A stretch of DNA of 64,000 nucleotides. It comes from CAZMNY01 sp964567745 (GTDB lineage Bacteria > Planctomycetota > Planctomycetia > Pirellulales > Pirellulaceae). The stretch's first letter is position 1. Each line of letters starts with the position of its first letter. Below the pieces are notes generated by a model. The model saw nothing but the letters and a program-made list of their open reading frames with translations. It made no database searches and was not told the DNA's origin. Positions 53,423-63,700 of this stretch are shown piece after piece. The DNA is taken from NCBI GenBank assembly GCA_964567745.1, contig CAZMNY010000037.1, positions 23,041 through 87,040 of the forward strand, given 5' to 3'. The translations under genes were made by a program, and so were the position numbers.

Positions 53423-56400
53423 TGGTCGTCGAGTAGTGATTGCAACACGGCTTGGAAATTGGCTTCCAGCGCGATTGGGATTGCCTCCAGCAGAGACTCG
53501 TTAGGGAGTTTTAGGTTCGTCTTGAGTTCGGGATCACTGACTTGGTTGTTGTCCAAGTCGTAATGACGTCGCCTCGGCGCGTTCTGCAGGAAGCTCCGAC
53601 GGAGAACATCACTAGGCGGGTTGTAGGCGATGAGCTGTCCGGCGGCCGTTTCGACGACGCAAGCGTCTCGGCCTCTCCGATCCCCAAACTCATGTCGTCC
53701 TCGTTCCGATTCCAAGACCGAGAAAGCGCCCTCGCCTTGGATCGCCAGACCCACTCCGATAGCGTCAAACTCCAGACCGTCGAAATCGGCGTGTCGGTAC
53801 GCGTCAATGACCTTTTGAGGCTTCGCTTCTTCCTTTTCGCCATCCTCCGATAACTCGGACTCAGCATCGAGGTTGGTGATCAGCCGCAACACGGGCCGTA
53901 GCATTTTCGCGGCGAGCGTCTTGTTGTATTCCGGAGCGTTATGGTCCAACTCCGCGCGATACCGGCGATAGACGAATGAACTCACCGTCCAGCGCTGGCT
54001 CCGCGCGTAGTCATGATAGGCCTTGCCCAACTGGCCAATCCTCGACTTGACTTCACCGTAGATGCTCATCGTTATCGCCGATGTCTTATCAGCAACGCAT
54101 CGATAAATGTCAGACAGTATCTGATTGAGTCGCCGCTCAATTGCGCTACGGTGGTCTTGAATCTGCTGAAGCGGGAGAGATTGTTCCTTGTAGAAAGCGA
54201 GGTACGAATCTTCTTCCCACTCGCTCGCGTCCTTCTCCAAGCCGTCAATGTTTTGCAGTATCAGTTGCAATTGTTGATACCGCTGAGCTTCTTCCACACT
54301 CATCACGGCCAGGCGGTGGTAGTAACTTGCTTGGTGCAGACGCTTCAGCTGTTCGGCTCGCTGGTTGAGGCGAAAGAACTCGTTCCGCAGCCGCAGTGCG
54401 GTGGCGCCGTTCGCCAATTGCTGCGCGCGACGACGGGAAACGCTCAAAGCCTCAAGCTCTTGATGCAGATTCGTCGTATCGCGATTTGTTCCCGTCGGCT
54501 TGACTTCTGCGTCAATCGTCAACCGCTTGTCCTGGCAATCGACGGTGACGCCGAAACTGTGTTGACTCGTGTGATTGTTCAGTCGGCTAGCTAGCGGCGC
54601 CGCGATCGTCTGCTCGATGACGCGTTTGAGCGGTCGAGCGCCGAGCGCCGAGTCGGTTCCGCTGGCTGCGAGGATCGCAAAGGCGACATCGCTAATATCG
54701 ATCTTGAGATCCCTGTATTTGACGCCGTCTCGTTGCCGGAGTTTATCCAGTTCGCGTTTTGCGATCCCCTGAATGGCGTCCATGCCGAGCGGCTGAAATG
54801 ACAACACACGATCGAGTCGATTGAACAGTTCCGGTCGCATAAACTCTTGAACTCGACGAACAAAAAACGACTCGGCCTCTACGTTTCTAGTCGAGTCGTC
54901 GCCGAGACCCATGCGCGATCCGCGATAGGACTCAGCGCCCAAGTTGGAGGTCATCACGATCACGCTGTTGCGAAAATCGGCGACCCGCCCTGAGCTGTCG
55001 GTCAGACGGCCGTCGCCGAGGATTTGCAGTAGCAGGTCGAAGAACGATGCGTCGGCTTTTTCGACTTCGTCAAACAGCACCACAGTGAAGGGTTGCTCGC
55101 GAATGCGCCGCGTCAACAGCCCGTCGGCCGCAAACGAACCTCCAATCAGTCGGTCCACGGCGACGGGGTTGGCATACTCACTCATATCAAATCGAACGAG
55201 GCGTCGTTCATTGTGGTAGAGAAAGGCCGCGATCGACTTGGCCAGCTCCGTCTTACCGACTCCCGTTGGGCCGATGAATAGCAATGACGCCAAGGGGCGA
55301 TTGGGTCGACTCAATCCCGCCTTCATGGTCGCCATCAAATCGACGACCGCGTCGACCGGGCCGGGCTGGCCGATCAATCGCTCCGAGAACCATTGCCGAG
55401 TTTCGTCGATCTGCATGGGCGCGGAGTCGTCCAGTAGAAATAGCGGCAAACCGGTCTCTTTTGCGAACGTCCGAGTTACTTCGTCCGCTTCAATACTATT
55501 GTCGAAAGGCGCTGCGTAAACCAAGTTGCGCAAGAATCGCAGCGGCCGACCTGGGGCTGACGAGTAGGTTGCGAATCGAGCGTGCAATTGTTCGATGGCG
55601 AGCAACGCCTCGGGAGCGATGCTTCGCATCAATTTCGTAGGTGACGACTTCTTGCGTTTTTTCTTCCGTTTAATCTTGCCCTTTGGTGCCGGCGGAGGCT
55701 CGACAGCGGCGGCCAGGAGTATCGATTGGAGCTGAGCTGAATCGGGTTGAGAGAGCCGCAACGGTTGGAACGCGGCTAGCAGCTGCGGATCCTGTCGCTC
55801 GATGACGGACACTTGGGCTTCGGTGCATTCGGCGACCGCAGTGAGTTCGCCGCGGTAGAGCGCGTTGCGCAAGAATGAAGCGATGCTCATGTCGTTGTCA
55901 ACGGACTGCCCGACGCCCATCAACTCAAGCAGGTTGCCAAGATGAAGGATCACGTCTCTCTGGGACGTCTCTTGGAGTAGACGTTGGCAGCGGTCTTGCC
56001 ACATCCCGAATCCGGACATCTCGGCGACGAGTCGCGCACCACTGGTTTCCCAAAACTCGCGCCCTCGAAGACTCAGGTCATTTCTTCGCCGGACCAGTTC
56101 GTAAAAAGCGGCCGTCTTACCGACTCCCGATGCGCCGATTAGCAACACATGCGGATTCTTGGGCGAGCCGAGTTGGCGCGCGAACTGGCTGAGCGTTGCA
56201 TCGATCTCGTATGCTCTTGGGAGTTTTTCCTTTCGCAGGTTGGTGGCAACTTGCTTGAGCGCCGAACGCTCTTGCGGCTCCGACCAAATGTCCTGTGATT
56301 CGGCCCATTTTGCCGCGGAGAGAGCGCTCACGGTGGTCGTTTGGGTCGTCAATTCAAGTCGTTCAAGCTGAGCGAGTCGTGAGAGTTTGTCGAGTCGGAA

Positions 56401-56829
56401 CAGCCGTTCGCGACCGAGGGCAGCGCGGATTTCGAACTCGACCTGGCGACGAAGTTCGCTTCGCCCTTTCACCAAAACGTCGATGTCGAGGGCGGGCACG
56501 TAGGCGATCGCGTCGTCGTCTCCGCAGTGCCAGAAGACGAATTGCATCGTTATTTGGACGGGCGTTCGCCACGCCAAATCACCCTTCGGCGGATCCGCCG
56601 ATACGACGATCTCGTCGAGCATGACTTCCGGCGGCGTGCGGCGACGATGGAGCCGAGCGGGATCGAGCCCGCCCACTAGTCGCTGAATATTGTCGAGAAG
56701 ACTGTCGAGCGAACGCGCGTCCGACTCGCTCAAACGAGAGAGCTCCGGAAACAACAACGGTTCGACGTGCTTCAGTCCGCCCTCCAGATGTTGCTGCAGG
56801 AAAGCGATTCGCATTGGGAGTTTCGGCAT
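53419..56829 (-). CDS. ClpB-like tandem AAA+ ATPase, first gene of the trio, with release-factor-like tail
   Basis: About 1136 residues (a TTG at 56853 would add eight). The N-region has TPVQITMQFVFWHCGDD as in the paralogues. D1 has Walker A IGASGVGKTA (231-240), but Walker B is lost (VILHLGNLLEL). A Lys-rich stretch (about 383-395) follows, then intact D2: GPTGVGKTE (520), VVLFDEVEKA, MTSNLGAES, FNRLDRVLSF. After D2 come a long coiled coil (about 780-910) and IQGEGAFSVLESERGRHEF (1030-1048), which fits the release-factor PCRF signature residue by residue. No GGQ loop. Together with the next two genes it probably forms a hetero-oligomeric unfoldase of unknown target. Confidence 0.82.
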   Translation of the reverse strand: MPKLPMRIAFLQQHLEGGLKHVEPLLFPELSRLSESDARSLDSLLDNIQRLVGGLDPARLHRRRTPPEVMLDEIVVSADPPKGDLAWRTPVQITMQFVFWHCGDDDAIAYVPALDIDVLVKGRSELRRQVEFEIRAALGRERLFRLDKLSRLAQLERLELTTQTTTVSALSAAKWAESQDIWSEPQERSALKQVATNLRKEKLPRAYEIDATLSQFARQLGSPKNPHVLLIGASGVGKTAAFYELVRRRNDLSLRGREFWETSGARLVAEMSGFGMWQDRCQRLLQETSQRDVILHLGNLLELMGVGQSVDNDMSIASFLRNALYRGELTAVAECTEAQVSVIERQDPQLLAAFQPLRLSQPDSAQLQSILLAAAVEPPPAPKGKIKRKKKRKKSSPTKLMRSIAPEALLAIEQLHARFATYSSAPGRPLRFLRNLVYAAPFDNSIEADEVTRTFAKETGLPLFLLDDSAPMQIDETRQWFSERLIGQPGPVDAVVDLMATMKAGLSRPNRPLASLLFIGPTGVGKTELAKSIAAFLYHNERRLVRFDMSEYANPVAVDRLIGGSFAADGLLTRRIREQPFTVVLFDEVEKADASFFDLLLQILGDGRLTDSSGRVADFRNSVIVMTSNLGAESYRGSRMGLGDDSTRNVEAESFFVRRVQEFMRPELFNRLDRVLSFQPLGMDAIQGIAKRELDKLRQRDGVKYRDLKIDISDVAFAILAASGTDSALGARPLKRVIEQTIAAPLASRLNNHTSQHSFGVTVDCQDKRLTIDAEVKPTGTNRDTTNLHQELEALSVSRRRAQQLANGATALRLRNEFFRLNQRAEQLKRLHQASYYHRLAVMSVEEAQRYQQLQLILQNIDGLEKDASEWEEDSYLAFYKEQSLPLQQIQDHRSAIERRLNQILSDIYRCVADKTSAITMSIYGEVKSRIGQLGKAYHDYARSQRWTVSSFVYRRYRAELDHNAPEYNKTLAAKMLRPVLRLITNLDAESELSEDGEKEEAKPQKVIDAYRHADFDGLEFDAIGVGLAIQGEGAFSVLESERGRHEFGDRRGRDACVVETAAGQLIAYNPPSDVLRRSFLQNAPRRRHYDLDNNQVSDPELKTNLKLPNESLLEAIPIALEANFQAVLQSLLDDQ

Positions 56830-57303
56830 TGCCGGCAATTCTATTCTCTTCAAGGTGCGGAGGCGAGTGATGGCCCAAACGACCAGGTCAACTCAAAGAC
56901 GGGCGTCGTGGCGGTCTTGACGGTCGGCTGCGGGTTGCCACGAAGGCTGGAATGCCTTTGGGACAGCGAATCCGACTCAACTCTTGGCGTCAAAACGCTA
57001 GTGTGTAGCGATTCAATACGCCGCTCGCCTCGTGTCGGTGAATCAGGTTCAGCAGCTAAACGCGCCGGCCAACTTCCGCGATTCCCTCTCTTCGACCACG
57101 GCGGCTAGAAGTCGAGCCACGATGATGCCGAACGAGAAGGCGGCGGGCACCCAAGAAGAAGGAGTGGAAAAGCGCGAGAATGTTCGGCAACATTTCCAGG
57201 CCGTGGAATCGGAATTGACGCCGGCGATTGAGACCAGCCAATTTCGTTGGAGAAATGCGCCCTTGCCCCGACCAATTAGCGCGGCGAGGAACCTGCGGGT
57301 GCA
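56830..57303. other. Intergenic region between the AAA ATPase and the ClpB-like trio
   Basis: About 470 bases that probably hold the promoter of the trio. Frames of 96 codons (plus) and 82 codons (minus) exist but have no start signals or recognisable features. Confidence 0.45.
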
Positions 57304-58788
57304 CTACATCACCGAGAAGTAGTTTTCAGCGGCCGCGTCAAAATACTCCGTTCGCAATTCCAACGGATACTCCATATAGACACAGAGGTCGTTGATTTGC
57401 TGGAGCAGGTCGCGCGGGTGACAGCAGCGAAACGGCCGCTTCTGTTGCAGATAGTGCTTTTCGATCAATTCGTTGATGACGCTCTCACGATACTCAAAGC
57501 CCTGCATGGGGCACATGATCTCGAAGAGCTTGCGAAACTCCTCTTCACTTGGATCGACGACCTCAATCTTATACGGAATTCGCCGCAGGAATGCTTCGTC
57601 GACCAGGTCTCGCGGCTCCAGGTTTGTTGAGAAGACGATGAGTTGATCGAAAGGAACCTTGATCGTCTTTCCGCTGGCGAGATTGAGATAATCGACTCGA
57701 TCTTCCAGTGGGACGATCCATCGATTGAGCAACTCGTCGACGGGCATACGCTGACGGCCAAAGTCGTCGATGACCAGCGTGCCGCAGTTGGCCTTGAGTT
57801 GAATGGGCGATTCGTTGATGCCGGTGGCGTTGTTGAGCATCACCTCGAGATAGTCCATCGTGAGTTCGCCGCCGACAACGATGGTAGGGCGGCGGATGCG
57901 CACCCAGCGATGGTCGATTTTCTTGTTCCTCAGCAGGCCGCCCTCTTCGTCCAGCGGCGCCTCTTCATGACTCATGGGGTCGAACAAACGCATGATTTCG
58001 CCGTCCATGCCGATGGCCCGCGGAATCCAGATGTACTTCCCGAAAGCGCTCGTCACACGTCGCGCGATGGATGTCTTTCCATTGCCCGGCGCGCCGAAGA
58101 GGAACATTCCCTTGCCCGAATTGATGGCTGGACCGAGCCGTCGGAGCATGTTCGGGTTGATCAGCAAGTCTTGGAATGTCCGTTCCAGGTCGCTGTTGGT
58201 TGGATGCTGTTTAGTCAGTGACTGGGCGTGGACGCTAAAGATGTAGTCCGATAGGACAACCGGCGCCGAACCAAAATAGGTACAGTGCTCAACGTATCGC
58301 CGAGCTCGCTCGCGACCCAAGTCGGTGAGTTGGTAAACGTAATCGTTCATCGGAGCCGTGCCGCGATAAACGAGCAACTGGTCAAACTTCAACTGCCGCA
58401 AGAGTTCCTCGAGCAACACAAAGGGGAGATTGGTCTGCTCGCTGACTTCCCGCCCCGACGCGTCGCCGCGGGCAAGCAAGTATTTGAGGACGAGAGCTTC
58501 GATCTCGGTATCCGTTAATTCCATTTCCCGAAACGACGTCGGCTCTAACGGAACGAACTCATTCTCAGACGACGGCGCGGGACCCTCGGAAGGAACCGGT
58601 TTGCCGGTCAGCTGGCCTAATCGCCCGAGCAATTGCTCGAGTTTGGCGTCGTTGGACTCCGCCCCTTCATCGCTCCCAGCGTCATGTGGCGACGGTCGAG
58701 GCGAATTGGATTGCACTGCGTCCCAAGCAGTGGGATCGGAATCGCTGGCCAAGCGGGCGAGTAGACTATCATTGGGTGAACTGGTCAT
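57304..58788 (-). CDS. AAA-family ATPase of the pilus-associated chaperone-like type
   Basis: About 494 residues. Residues 1-110 are low complexity then a winged-helix-like part (LVLKYLLARGDASGREVSE...LPFVLLEELLRQL). The ATPase core has Walker A FGAPGNGKTS, Walker B LVIDDFGRQ and STNLEPRDLVDEAFLRRIPYKIEV as sensor/arginine-finger region. Planctomycetes often encode such an ATPase beside Tad/Flp-pilus genes, and the TadD-like and secretin genes upstream here fit that. It probably remodels or regulates that apparatus. The GTG at 58803 is an alternative start. Confidence 0.78.
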   Translation of the reverse strand: MTSSPNDSLLARLASDSDPTAWDAVQSNSPRPSPHDAGSDEGAESNDAKLEQLLGRLGQLTGKPVPSEGPAPSSENEFVPLEPTSFREMELTDTEIEALVLKYLLARGDASGREVSEQTNLPFVLLEELLRQLKFDQLLVYRGTAPMNDYVYQLTDLGRERARRYVEHCTYFGSAPVVLSDYIFSVHAQSLTKQHPTNSDLERTFQDLLINPNMLRRLGPAINSGKGMFLFGAPGNGKTSIARRVTSAFGKYIWIPRAIGMDGEIMRLFDPMSHEEAPLDEEGGLLRNKKIDHRWVRIRRPTIVVGGELTMDYLEVMLNNATGINESPIQLKANCGTLVIDDFGRQRMPVDELLNRWIVPLEDRVDYLNLASGKTIKVPFDQLIVFSTNLEPRDLVDEAFLRRIPYKIEVVDPSEEEFRKLFEIMCPMQGFEYRESVINELIEKHYLQQKRPFRCCHPRDLLQQINDLCVYMEYPLELRTEYFDAAAENYFSVM

Positions 58789-59090
58789 GACGCATCTCAA
58801 CACTCGAGTCGCTAGGACAACCCGACGCGGCGGCGAAAGGCGAATCGGCGCCGAATCGAACCGGCCCGTCCTGTCGCGGAATCAAGACGATGGAGTCAAT
58901 CTAACGGGCCAACAAAAGGCTACCTTGCACAGAGCAATCTAGCGCGAATTGCGTTGAGTTCCGCAGGGGAAGCAAGGCGTATCGAGTGCCGGTTGACCCG
59001 CCCAAAACGATCTTGCCGGTCAGTCGTATCGTATCGTCGCCTTCCGCTCCGCCGAAAGGCGACTGTGACGACTGTGACGCCTGAGGACCA
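58789..59090. other. Intergenic region with palindromic element
   Basis: About 300 bases between the TPR and AAA genes; holds the palindrome at 59034-59064 and no gene. Confidence 0.5.
59034..59064. repeat. 3'-end palindromic element, second copy
   Basis: CGTCGCCTTCCGCTCCGCCG continuing to AAAGGCGACTG, a close relative of 45749-45779, about 27 bases past the TPR-gene stop. Both copies share the loop CTCCG and the CGCCTT/AAGGCG arms. Confidence 0.6.
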
Positions 59091-59975
59091 CTACTGGGTC
59101 AACGCTTGGCCGGTGTTGGTCGCAGTCTGCACATTGTTCATATGCCCCTGAGATTGCTTTCGCAATTGCCGCGTTGCGGCACCGGCGTGGCGATTGTCGG
59201 GCAGGGACGTTTGAAAGCCGGCTTTGGCGACGCCCGAATGGGCGTGCTCGTCGTAACGAACCATGTGTCCGGATGTCGGATCGACCGACTCCCCTCGCTC
59301 ATCACGCGCGAATGACTGGATCGCGTTGCGAGCTTTGGCATGGGTCGGGTCGACCTCGAGGGCCATTTGGAAACACTCAACGGCAGCTTCGCTGTTGTTG
59401 TTCGACGCGTAGATAAAAGCGACATTGTAAAATGCGTCGGCTTCACTGCCCGCCGTCGCGAATTGCTCGAACGCCTCGTCCATTCTGCCCTGCTGACCGA
59501 AAACCATACCGAGGTTGTTGTGGAACCTTTGGTTGTCGGGATCGATGTGGACTGCTTTCGCGAGGGAGCTTTCGGCTTTCTTCAGCTTGCCTTGAAGGTA
59601 GAAGCAGAAACCAAGGTCGCTGAACAATTCACCATTTCGCGGATTCAATTGGATGGCTCGAGAATACCGTTCTTGAGCCAGGGTAAATCGCTTTTGGTTA
59701 TCCGCCACAACGCCCAGCCGGTGGGCGACCTGCCAATGGTCAGGTGCCCTTTCGGAAAGTTCTTCGTAGACCTTGGCCGCCTTGTCCCACTCGCCGACGT
59801 CTTCAAAGCTTCGACCGCGGGCAAGTTCCGCCTCAACGCTTGGCTGGGTCGTTTGTTGCGGTGTTTTTGCGTTCGTCATGCTCGGCAACGACTCGCTCAA
59901 AGTTGCACACCCGCCGGACAGCGAGGCGGCGACGACCAATGCCGCGGAGACAGTCTTGCTTGCAAGTTTCATCAT
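59091..59975 (-). CDS. TadD-like TPR lipoprotein
   Basis: 294 residues with a lipoprotein leader (MKLASKTVSAALVVAASLSG, then GC) and at least five TPR repeats (about residues 48-220; VYEELSERAPDHWQVAHRLG, YSRAIQLNPRNGELFSDLG, LAKAVHIDPDNQRFHNNLG, FQMALEVDPTHAKARNAI), then a disordered tail. TadD-type lipoproteins act as pilotins or scaffolds for Flp-pilus secretins; the secretin gene is two genes upstream. GAGG precedes the start. Confidence 0.82.
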   Translation of the reverse strand: MMKLASKTVSAALVVAASLSGGCATLSESLPSMTNAKTPQQTTQPSVEAELARGRSFEDVGEWDKAAKVYEELSERAPDHWQVAHRLGVVADNQKRFTLAQERYSRAIQLNPRNGELFSDLGFCFYLQGKLKKAESSLAKAVHIDPDNQRFHNNLGMVFGQQGRMDEAFEQFATAGSEADAFYNVAFIYASNNNSEAAVECFQMALEVDPTHAKARNAIQSFARDERGESVDPTSGHMVRYDEHAHSGVAKAGFQTSLPDNRHAGAATRQLRKQSQGHMNNVQTATNTGQALTQ

Positions 59976-60070
59976 TGGACCTCGTCAGTGACGTTTCTTG
60001 TGAAGCTGCCCCAGAGCGTTTATTGAGCCCGGCAGGGACCTGCCGAATTCGAGTCGATTGGTTTGGTGCC

Positions 60071-60598
60071 CTATCGGTACATGCCGCCGCTGCCGCCGAA
60101 TCGTCGTCCAAATCCGCCACCGGTGCCGCCACCGACGATGTTCTGGTACGCTCGCGAGCCTTCGATCGCCGTAAAGCCCTCGGCGAACGCCGGTGCCACA
60201 ACGATTCGGTTTTCGACGTTGGGAAGACCCATTCGCGCGAGGTGCTCGATCACCGCGTGACGTCGGGCTCGATCAAGTCGCGGCTCTGCGTTGTGCTGAG
60301 ACTGCTCGATCACGATCGGAAACGGCACGTGTTCAAGCCGCAACGCCATCTGTTCGAGATGACGCTTGGCGCCCGGAGTCAACTCGACTGTATCGCCTTT
60401 GAATTCGTGATCGTACATCAGGAAGTCAGCGGCCTCGGCGTTTGTCTGTTGGGTTTCCCAGTGGGCATCGGTGACCGCGCCAAGCGGAAACGGACGGTCG
60501 TGTTCGGGTCCCATATCCAACACTTCGTTGTACGCGCATCCTGAACTGAGTAGCGTACAAGCGCCGACTAGAGTCCAAAACTTTCGTCGTGATAACAT
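60071..60598 (-). CDS. Small lipoprotein of the secretin locus
   Basis: 175 residues with a clear lipoprotein leader (FWTLVGACTLLSSGC). The middle region (VELTPGAKRHLEQMALRLE, DRARRHAVIEHLARMGL) resembles an OmpA-like fold or the RcpB/CpaD-type periplasmic proteins of pilus loci; the tail is Gly-rich (GGGTGGGFGRRFGGSGG). Between the secretin and TadD-like genes, it is probably an outer-membrane accessory of the same system. A strong AGGAGG sets the ATG at 60598. Confidence 0.65.
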   Translation of the reverse strand: MLSRRKFWTLVGACTLLSSGCAYNEVLDMGPEHDRPFPLGAVTDAHWETQQTNAEAADFLMYDHEFKGDTVELTPGAKRHLEQMALRLEHVPFPIVIEQSQHNAEPRLDRARRHAVIEHLARMGLPNVENRIVVAPAFAEGFTAIEGSRAYQNIVGGGTGGGFGRRFGGSGGMYR

Positions 60599-60710
60599 CA
60601 GTATTCCTCCTGAGCTCAGGATCACGTTTTACTCATGCAGAACGGCGGGTCTCGTGCGATGCGATCGGGCGATTCCTTTTCCGCTCGCACGCTTTGTCCT
60701 GCGAGTTGTT

Positions 60711-63700
60711 TTATTGTCCGTGGCCAAACGGCCCTGAAATCATTGATGAGCCACCGGCGCCGTAGCGTCGCTTGAGCGTGGGCCAAACGGTGCTGCGGTA
60801 TTCTCGCGTCGGGTTTCCTTCGATTCGGCCGTGCCAATAGAATTCTTTGTTGGTCGCTTCGGTGACGTCGAATCCAGGCAGCGGCGGCACTTCCTCCGGT
60901 TCCATTGGATGGACGAGTTCCGGAGTCACCAAGATGATCAATTCGGTTTCGTTTCTCGCCGTATCGCGAGTGCCGACGATCTTCTCGAGCCAAGGCAGGT
61001 TGCCCGTTCGTTTGGCGGTCAGTGATTCGTCCAGCAGTCCAGCCACAGCCAGCGTCTGACCTTCTCGCATCTCGACGGTGGTCGTCACCGATCGAACTTG
61101 CAGGCCGGGCGTTCCGCCTACCGAAAGGGCGCTGTCGATCTTGCTGAATTCGGGCGACACTTGAAGGCGAATGCGGTCCTTGTCAATCACGGTTGGCAGG
61201 AAGCTGATGATGGCGCCGAACGCTCGGAAGTCGGTCGTCACGGCACTCAGTCCGCCAGTCCCGACAACCGTTGGTACAGCAAACTCGCCGCCGGCGACAA
61301 ACGTCGCCGAAGTACCGCTGAGAGTCACGAGCGTCGGTTCGGAGACGACTCGGACGATGCCGTGCTGTTGTAGCCATCGGAAGCCGATCTCGATTTCTTC
61401 GTTGTTGATTTGGCCTAGCAGAGCCGGGCTGGCGCCTGCGCCCGAGTTGAGCAGGGACTGAAGCAGCAGCGCGCCTTCGTTGCCGTTGATCTTGATGTCG
61501 GCGTCCAAATCGATGCCGGCGCCCCTCGCGGCCGAACGACTCAGCTCGGCGATCTTGACCCGCAGCGCGACTTGTTGCACGCCCGGGATTTGGATCAGGT
61601 TAATGATCTGCAGTTGGTCATTGGTCTCTGGACCGAGTTCGCCTGGCCCCATGACTCGAGCCACTTGCCCGCCTGACAGCCCCATTCCGCCGCCGGAATT
61701 GCCGCCCGATCGAGCTCGGATGATCGCCATGATTTGAGCCGCTTCGGCGGCACCTTTGGCCTGTCCGCGAACGACTAGTTTGTCCGCGACGAGATTCATG
61801 CGAATCTTGCTGTCCGGGAAAATCTCGCCGATCAGGTCTTCCAAGTATTGATACTTGCGTTGCCTGTTGTCTTGCTGTTTCGTCGACGGATGCACTTCGA
61901 TAAGATACGTCTGCGGCTCTTCCTCGTTGTTTTCAAACCAGAACGTCACTTGTGTGGCGCCGATCCGCTTTCCAATAATCGAAACCTCTTGTGGCGTGAA
62001 TTGCACGATATCGACAACCGTCGAGTCGACAATGGCCGTTCGGAAGACGCCCGCTTTGCACTTGAGTAGCCGGCTTCGACCCGTCTCCACCGTCAATCGC
62101 CCCGCCTCGTCGATGATTTCAAACGGGGCGTTCGTCGGCAAGTTGTTCTTGGCGGCGGGCGGATCTTGCGGCGGCGGTTGAGCGACAACAAGTTGATTGC
62201 TCGGATGTCGCTGCGCGGCCTGAAGTCGCTGCTGCAAGTAGCGATCGAGCGACTCCCGTTTTCGAGTGGTCTCAGTTGGCGCCAACGGCACTCGGAACCC
62301 ATGCGGCTTTGTTCGACTCTGCGCTGTGCGGGAATCGTTGAGCGGTCGGTTACGAGAAACGGTTGTGGCGGGAGTTCGGAGCGGTCCGGCGAACGGTCGA
62401 GTGTTCGCGGGTGCGGCGCCCTTTGAGGTAAACGACTCCGCGGCGCGGGCGCGGCTTTGTTTCGGCGCGCTTTTGCGACTCGTCGTGGCGATCGATGTCG
62501 TCGGAACGGTCGGGCGCGGCGAGGCGTTCAATCGAGGACGCTCGCTTTTGGGCGCCACTTGCGAATTCGATCGCGCGTTTGAGTTGCGAGCAGCCAACTG
62601 ATCGCGATACGAGCCGGCTTTGTTGGGCGTCGAGGGCGCGGCGGCTTCGGATTTCGCAAGTTTCGGGGCGGCAATCACTCGCTCGGGCGAAATCTCTCGC
62701 TTGGGCGCTTGTTGCGAAGTTTTGGGTTTGGCTTCCGTCTTTACGCCTGCTGTCTTTGCGGTATTCGGCGTGGATGGAAAAGCCGTCGGGCCGAAGTAGT
62801 GCGGACGAGCGGCGACTGAGGGCGAGGCATTCGCCCAAGTGGGCTTCGTTTGCTTGAGTTGCTGTGGTCGCGGCACCGAGTTGGCTGCGATCGAGTTGCG
62901 GGAACCAAAGACTGGCTTCTTGACGATGGCGTTTCTTGTTCCTGGCGTCGCATTGGGAACCGGCATGAGTACCGGAGGTTCGGGCAACGGTTTGGCTGCG
63001 AGCTGGTTGCGCGTATCTCGAAGGGGCGGTCGTTCCAGGCTGGGGCGCTCATTTCTGGCCATAGGCTTCAACGGCGACTTGCGGATCGGCTTGGCGTCGA
63101 TTGCCTTCGCGATCCTGGGCGCTCGATCAGAAACACTTCTCGCGGCGGTTGACGCCTGAGAGGAACGGTAAGGCGTTGAGTTAGTGCGTTTCGTTTGGAC
63201 TTTGCGAACGTCGACGACTTGGGCCGGCGTCGAGCTGGTTTTTTTGCCCGCCAGGCTGGGCTTGTACGGCGAGCTGGGTTTGTACGGCGCGGGTGGAAGT
63301 CGCTTCGCTGTCGCGTCAGCCGCCGCCGTTTGTTTCGCTCGAGCCGACTCGGTTGGGGCGAGTGGCTTTGCCGAGGGACCGGCCCAGCGGGAAGGTTCGT
63401 TTCGAGTTGAGCCATGGCGATTCGGCAAGTTGCCCCGTTCGACAAACGCGTTCTTCTTTGGCGCGTTCAACGCCTGAGCTCGCCCGGTGTATTTCAACGG
63501 CTGCGGTCGGGCTTGCGTATCTCGACCCGTTTTGGAAGCGGCCGAGGAATAACGGCTTGGCGATACGATGGGCGCCGGACGGTGTGAGGCAGCCACCTTC
63601 GGCGCGGGCACTCTCGGCGCGGCAATCTTAGGCGCTGGCACTCTGGGCGCCGGCAAGGTTGGGAGCGTGGGCAGTTGAACTCGCGGCACCACATAGGGTC

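Noticed and set aside
57032..57322. 96-codon plus-strand frame between the AAA gene and the ClpB-like trio
   Set aside because: No ribosome binding site; it runs into the end of the convergent AAA gene; no family resemblance.
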